From Halomonas halophila (GTDB taxonomy: Bacteria; Pseudomonadota; Gammaproteobacteria; Pseudomonadales; Halomonadaceae): DNA of 8,149 nt. Below, in pieces: positions 6,594 through 8,149 of the stretch (its first letter is position 1; each line of letters opens with the position of its first letter). The position numbers were made by a program, and so were the translations under genes. The stretch covers positions 1-8,149 of the forward strand of contig DJIP01000169.1 of assembly GCA_002433675.1 (NCBI GenBank), written 5' to 3'. Under the pieces are notes generated by a model, which searched no databases, was not told the origin of the DNA, and saw only the letters and a program-made list of their open reading frames with translations.

Positions 6594-6608
6594 GCGGGCC
6601 AGGCCCGC
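6594..6608. repeat. Inverted repeat in the rapA 5' leader
   Basis: GCGGGCC (6594-6600) and GGCCCGC (6602-6608) are complements around a single A, so a realistic hairpin has a 5-bp stem and a 5-base loop. It lies in the predicted rapA leader, about 37 bases upstream of the start codon. It might modulate translation; nothing else supports this. Confidence 0.3.
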
Positions 6609-6625
6609 CGCCGACAGGGCGCGGT

Positions 6626-6654
6626 ATCTTACAGCAATCTTCAGTCTGGCTTAA
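6626..6654 (-). promoter_or_regulatory. Candidate rapA promoter
   Basis: On the minus strand TTAAGC (6654-6649, 3 of 6 to -35) and TAAGAT (6631-6626, 4 of 6 to -10) are 17 bases apart, in the most AT-rich patch of the gap. Transcription would start near 6619, giving a leader of about 60 bases. The match is modest; it is supported mainly by position and spacing. Confidence 0.4.
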
Positions 6655-6821
6655 GCGCCATCGTCATGCCCGCGATCCGATGTCGCATGGCGGCTGTAAC
6701 CTTCGCACCGAGGCGTTCCCGAAACGCCCACCGCGCTTGCCGCCGAGCCCGGGCCAGCGATGAGCTTGGCCGCGAGGTGGCGGATTCAGGCTGGGTCAGT
6801 GCAGGGCAAGACAGGTTGGGC

Positions 6822-6850
6822 GGGCCGAGGCGGGGTGTCCCCCTCGGCCC
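6822..6850. terminator. Strong GC-rich hairpin downstream of the Lgt-TlpA gene
   Basis: GGGCCGAG (6822-6829) pairs with CTCGGCCC (6843-6850). Inside, GGGG (6832-6835) pairs with CCCC (6839-6842) around TGT, leaving a two-base bulge. It begins about 51 bases past the stop codon of the minus-strand Lgt-TlpA gene, where a terminator is expected. No T-run follows on that strand, so termination by this element alone is uncertain. Confidence 0.5.
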
Positions 6851-6901
6851 TGAGACTGCGGGTGCGGTTCACCTGCAGTATGTGCTCAGGTTGGCAAAGT
6901 T

Positions 6902-7711
6902 TCAGCGCGCCAGCCAGTCCTCCAGCAGAGGCAGGGTCAGCTCCCCCACATGGCGCTCTAGCAGCTTCCCTTCGGCGTCGAACAGCAGTGTCGTGGGTAG
7001 CCCGGGAGATTGGCTCGCGGCCAGCAGCTGCTGGCGCGGGTCGAGCAGGGGGTAGCGAAAGTCCAGGCCGGCCTCGTCCAGGTAGCGCGCGACCTGAACC
7101 AGCGGCTCGCCCTGGTTGGCCACGACCACGGTGACGTCGTCGCGTTGGTCGATGTCGGCCAGCAACGGCATCTCGCGCCGGCAAGGCGGGCACCAGGTGG
7201 CCCATAGATTGATGATCAGCGGCTTGCCGGTGGGGCCTCCTGCCAGCGAGGCCAGTTCGATGGGGGCGCCGTCGACGTCTTCCAGGGTCAGCTCGGGCAC
7301 GCGTTGCGGCGCCGGGCTTGCCGACAGCGGCGCCCAGCTGACCAGCGCCAGCCAGCCAAGCGAGGCGACCAGCGTCAGACCCAGGGCACCGAGCAGGGCG
7401 CCGAGGCGATCACGTAGTGACCACAGGGTCCACAGGGCGGCGGCGACCAGCCCCCAGACCCCGCTGTAGCCGGGCAGCCACAGTTTGATGATATCCAGCC
7501 AGTTGTCCTGATAGGCGGCCCAGTGCGGCAGCACGTGCCCGAGGCGAGCACCGACCAGCCAGGCCAGCATCAGGCCGTTGAACCAGCGACCGTGGCGGCG
7601 GCGGGGCAGGCCCAGCAGGAAGGCGCTGGCGGCCAGCAGCAGCAGGGTGACGACGAGGGCGTAGAGACGCGGCAGGCTCACTAGCACCGGTCCGATGGCG
7701 ATGGCATCCAT
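6902..7711 (-). CDS. Lgt-like membrane domain fused to TlpA-type thiol:disulfide oxidoreductase
   Basis: With ATG 7711 the protein has 269 residues. The first half holds about four hydrophobic segments (near 14-34, 43-60, 81-99, 103-126) and resembles the N-terminal half of prolipoprotein diacylglyceryl transferase: IGPVLVSLPRLYAL, and GARLGHVLPHW (54-64), like the GGRLGYVLFY region of Lgt. The Lgt catalytic His motif (HGGLIG) is replaced by YSGVWGL (82-88), and the second half of Lgt, with the GRxGNFxxxE signature, is absent; lipoprotein transferase activity is therefore unlikely. From about 138 on there is a TlpA/ResA-like thioredoxin domain: INLWATWCPPCRREMP with Cys174 and Cys177, and cis-Pro239 in GLPTT. 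Four membrane passes with the N-terminus outside would place this domain in the periplasm, where it would reduce disulfides, perhaps for cytochrome c maturation or oxidative repair; the partner is unknown. An alternative ATG at 7729 adds six residues. Neither has a clear ribosome site: 7711 has GGAG 12 bases upstream, 7729 none. A TTG at 7795 is unlikely. Confidence 0.88.
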   Translation of the reverse strand: MDAIAIGPVLVSLPRLYALVVTLLLLAASAFLLGLPRRRHGRWFNGLMLAWLVGARLGHVLPHWAAYQDNWLDIIKLWLPGYSGVWGLVAAALWTLWSLRDRLGALLGALGLTLVASLGWLALVSWAPLSASPAPQRVPELTLEDVDGAPIELASLAGGPTGKPLIINLWATWCPPCRREMPLLADIDQRDDVTVVVANQGEPLVQVARYLDEAGLDFRYPLLDPRQQLLAASQSPGLPTTLLFDAEGKLLERHVGELTLPLLEDWLAR

Positions 7712-7767
7712 GGATGGGGCGAACTCCATTGGGGAAACGCGAAAGCACGAAAATGCGCAGGCGAGCA

Positions 7768-7795
7768 GGTACACTGGGTGAGCTCGATCCGGCAA
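7768..7795 (-). promoter_or_regulatory. Weak candidate promoter of the Lgt-TlpA gene
   Basis: On the minus strand TTGCCG (7795-7790, 4 of 6 to -35) and TGTACC (7773-7768, 3 of 6 to -10) are 16 bases apart. Transcription would begin near 7761, 32 to 50 bases before the two candidate ATG codons. The -10 match is poor, so this is tentative. If correct, it rules out the far-upstream TTG at 7795 as the start codon. Confidence 0.25.
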
Positions 7796-7880
7796 GGCTA
7801 CTGCGCCCGATGCGCGCTGTCATCCCGAGTCGCTTGCCGGGCCATCGGTTTTCGAGCCATCTCTCTGATCAGGATCTGTG

Positions 7881-8149
7881 ATGTCACCACCCAAGACCTT
7901 CGACCCCCTGCGCGCCCTGGCCATCGGCAGCCAGGCCCTCGGCTTCGTGATGATCTTTGTGCTCGGCACCACCCTGGACCACCCACGCCCGTGGCAGGGG
8001 CTCACCCTGGGGCTGATGCTGGTGGTGGCGCTGGTAGTAGCGATTGCCCGTCGATACCGCAACAACCGCCTGCAGAAGTTCCGTGACGAACGGCGCCAGC
8101 GGCTGTTGGGTGATGATGAGGGTGACGAAGACGCGGGAGAAGGCGAGGG
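7881..8149 (+). CDS. Small membrane protein with two predicted helices and acidic tail (partial, no known function)
   Basis: 89 codons are visible and the frame is still open at the window edge. ATG 7881 has AGGA at 7871-7874 with a 6-base gap, a good ribosome site. Two hydrophobic segments, about 12-30 (LAIGSQALGFVMIFVLG) and 40-56 (LTLGLMLVVALVVAIA), are joined by a short loop with DHPRPW. A very basic stretch follows (57-74, RRYRNNRLQKFRDERRQR) and then an acidic, glycine-rich end (GDDEGDEDAGEGE). The positive charges after the second helix suggest both ends face the cytoplasm. The GSQALGFVMIFVLGTTLD pattern vaguely recalls AtpI/AtpZ-type proteins, but no ATP synthase genes are near and I do not assign it. 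It is divergent from the Lgt-TlpA gene, with about 170 bases between them. Confidence 0.7.
   Translation, partial: MSPPKTFDPLRALAIGSQALGFVMIFVLGTTLDHPRPWQGLTLGLMLVVALVVAIARRYRNNRLQKFRDERRQRLLGDDEGDEDAGEGE

Larger units (their letters stand above)
6558..6901. other. 344-base non-coding stretch between rapA and the Lgt-TlpA gene
   Basis: I find no convincing gene here; open frames that enter it are shadows without recognisable motifs. Going left to right it holds the rapA leader and candidate promoter (6594-6654), a small inverted repeat GGCGTT/AACGCC (6712-6717 and 6723-6728), about 90 bases with no structure I can name, and a strong hairpin (6822-6850) that lies just after the Lgt-TlpA stop codon. 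Confidence 0.6.

Noticed and set aside
6760..7205. Open frames on both strands crossing 6760-7205
   Set aside because: They overlap the Lgt-TlpA coding region in other frames, contain proline/arginine/alanine-rich filler and lack ribosome sites or known motifs.
1..8149. CRISPR array, insertion sequence, prophage, tRNA or retron-like element
   Set aside because: No spaced direct repeats, transposase or integrase motifs, reverse transcriptase motifs or tRNA-like cloverleaf were seen on either strand; the genes look like ordinary chromosomal genes of one composition.

Overview
The window looks like chromosomal DNA of a high-GC gammaproteobacterium. A full-length RapA, a protein largely confined to that class, and the style of the other proteins fit a Halomonas- or Pseudomonas-like organism. 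The genus is an inference from gene content and protein character, not from a marker gene. I see no insertion sequence, CRISPR array, tRNA or rRNA.

Left part (1-3366): three minus-strand genes are followed by one divergent plus-strand gene. Read along the minus strand, they are a renalase-like FAD/NAD(P) oxidoreductase (2238-1210), a small CbiX-type chelatase (1157-771) and a MerR-family regulator of the LitR/CarH kind (from 600, running off the left edge). Facing away from the oxidoreductase is a TIGR01777/YfcH-type SDR epimerase (2455-3366). In many gammaproteobacteria a regulator of this type sits beside a DNA photolyase gene and light-induced oxidoreductases, so this is probably one edge of a light- or stress-responsive photoreactivation cluster. 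No photolyase is visible here; it would lie to the left of base 1. Two intergenic regions, upstream of the regulator and between the divergent oxidoreductase and epimerase genes, share TGTACA boxes. In the divergent region the box sits in 11-bp phase with the -35 and -10 of a promoter, which resembles CarH-type operators. The visible part of the regulator lacks the residues that CarH uses to hold adenosylcobalamin, so it probably does not sense light through B12.

Middle part (3367-6557): a 251-base convergent intergenic stretch holds a perfect 15-bp hairpin. It is followed by the complete minus-strand rapA gene, a Swi2/Snf2 ATPase that recycles RNA polymerase. The rapA stop codon sits at the centre of a perfect 20-base palindrome.

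Right part (6558-8149): a 344-base non-coding stretch contains a likely rapA promoter and a strong hairpin. Next comes a minus-strand fusion of a degenerate Lgt-like membrane domain with a TlpA-type thioredoxin domain (CPPC). Divergent from it, a small two-helix membrane protein with an acidic tail runs off the right edge.
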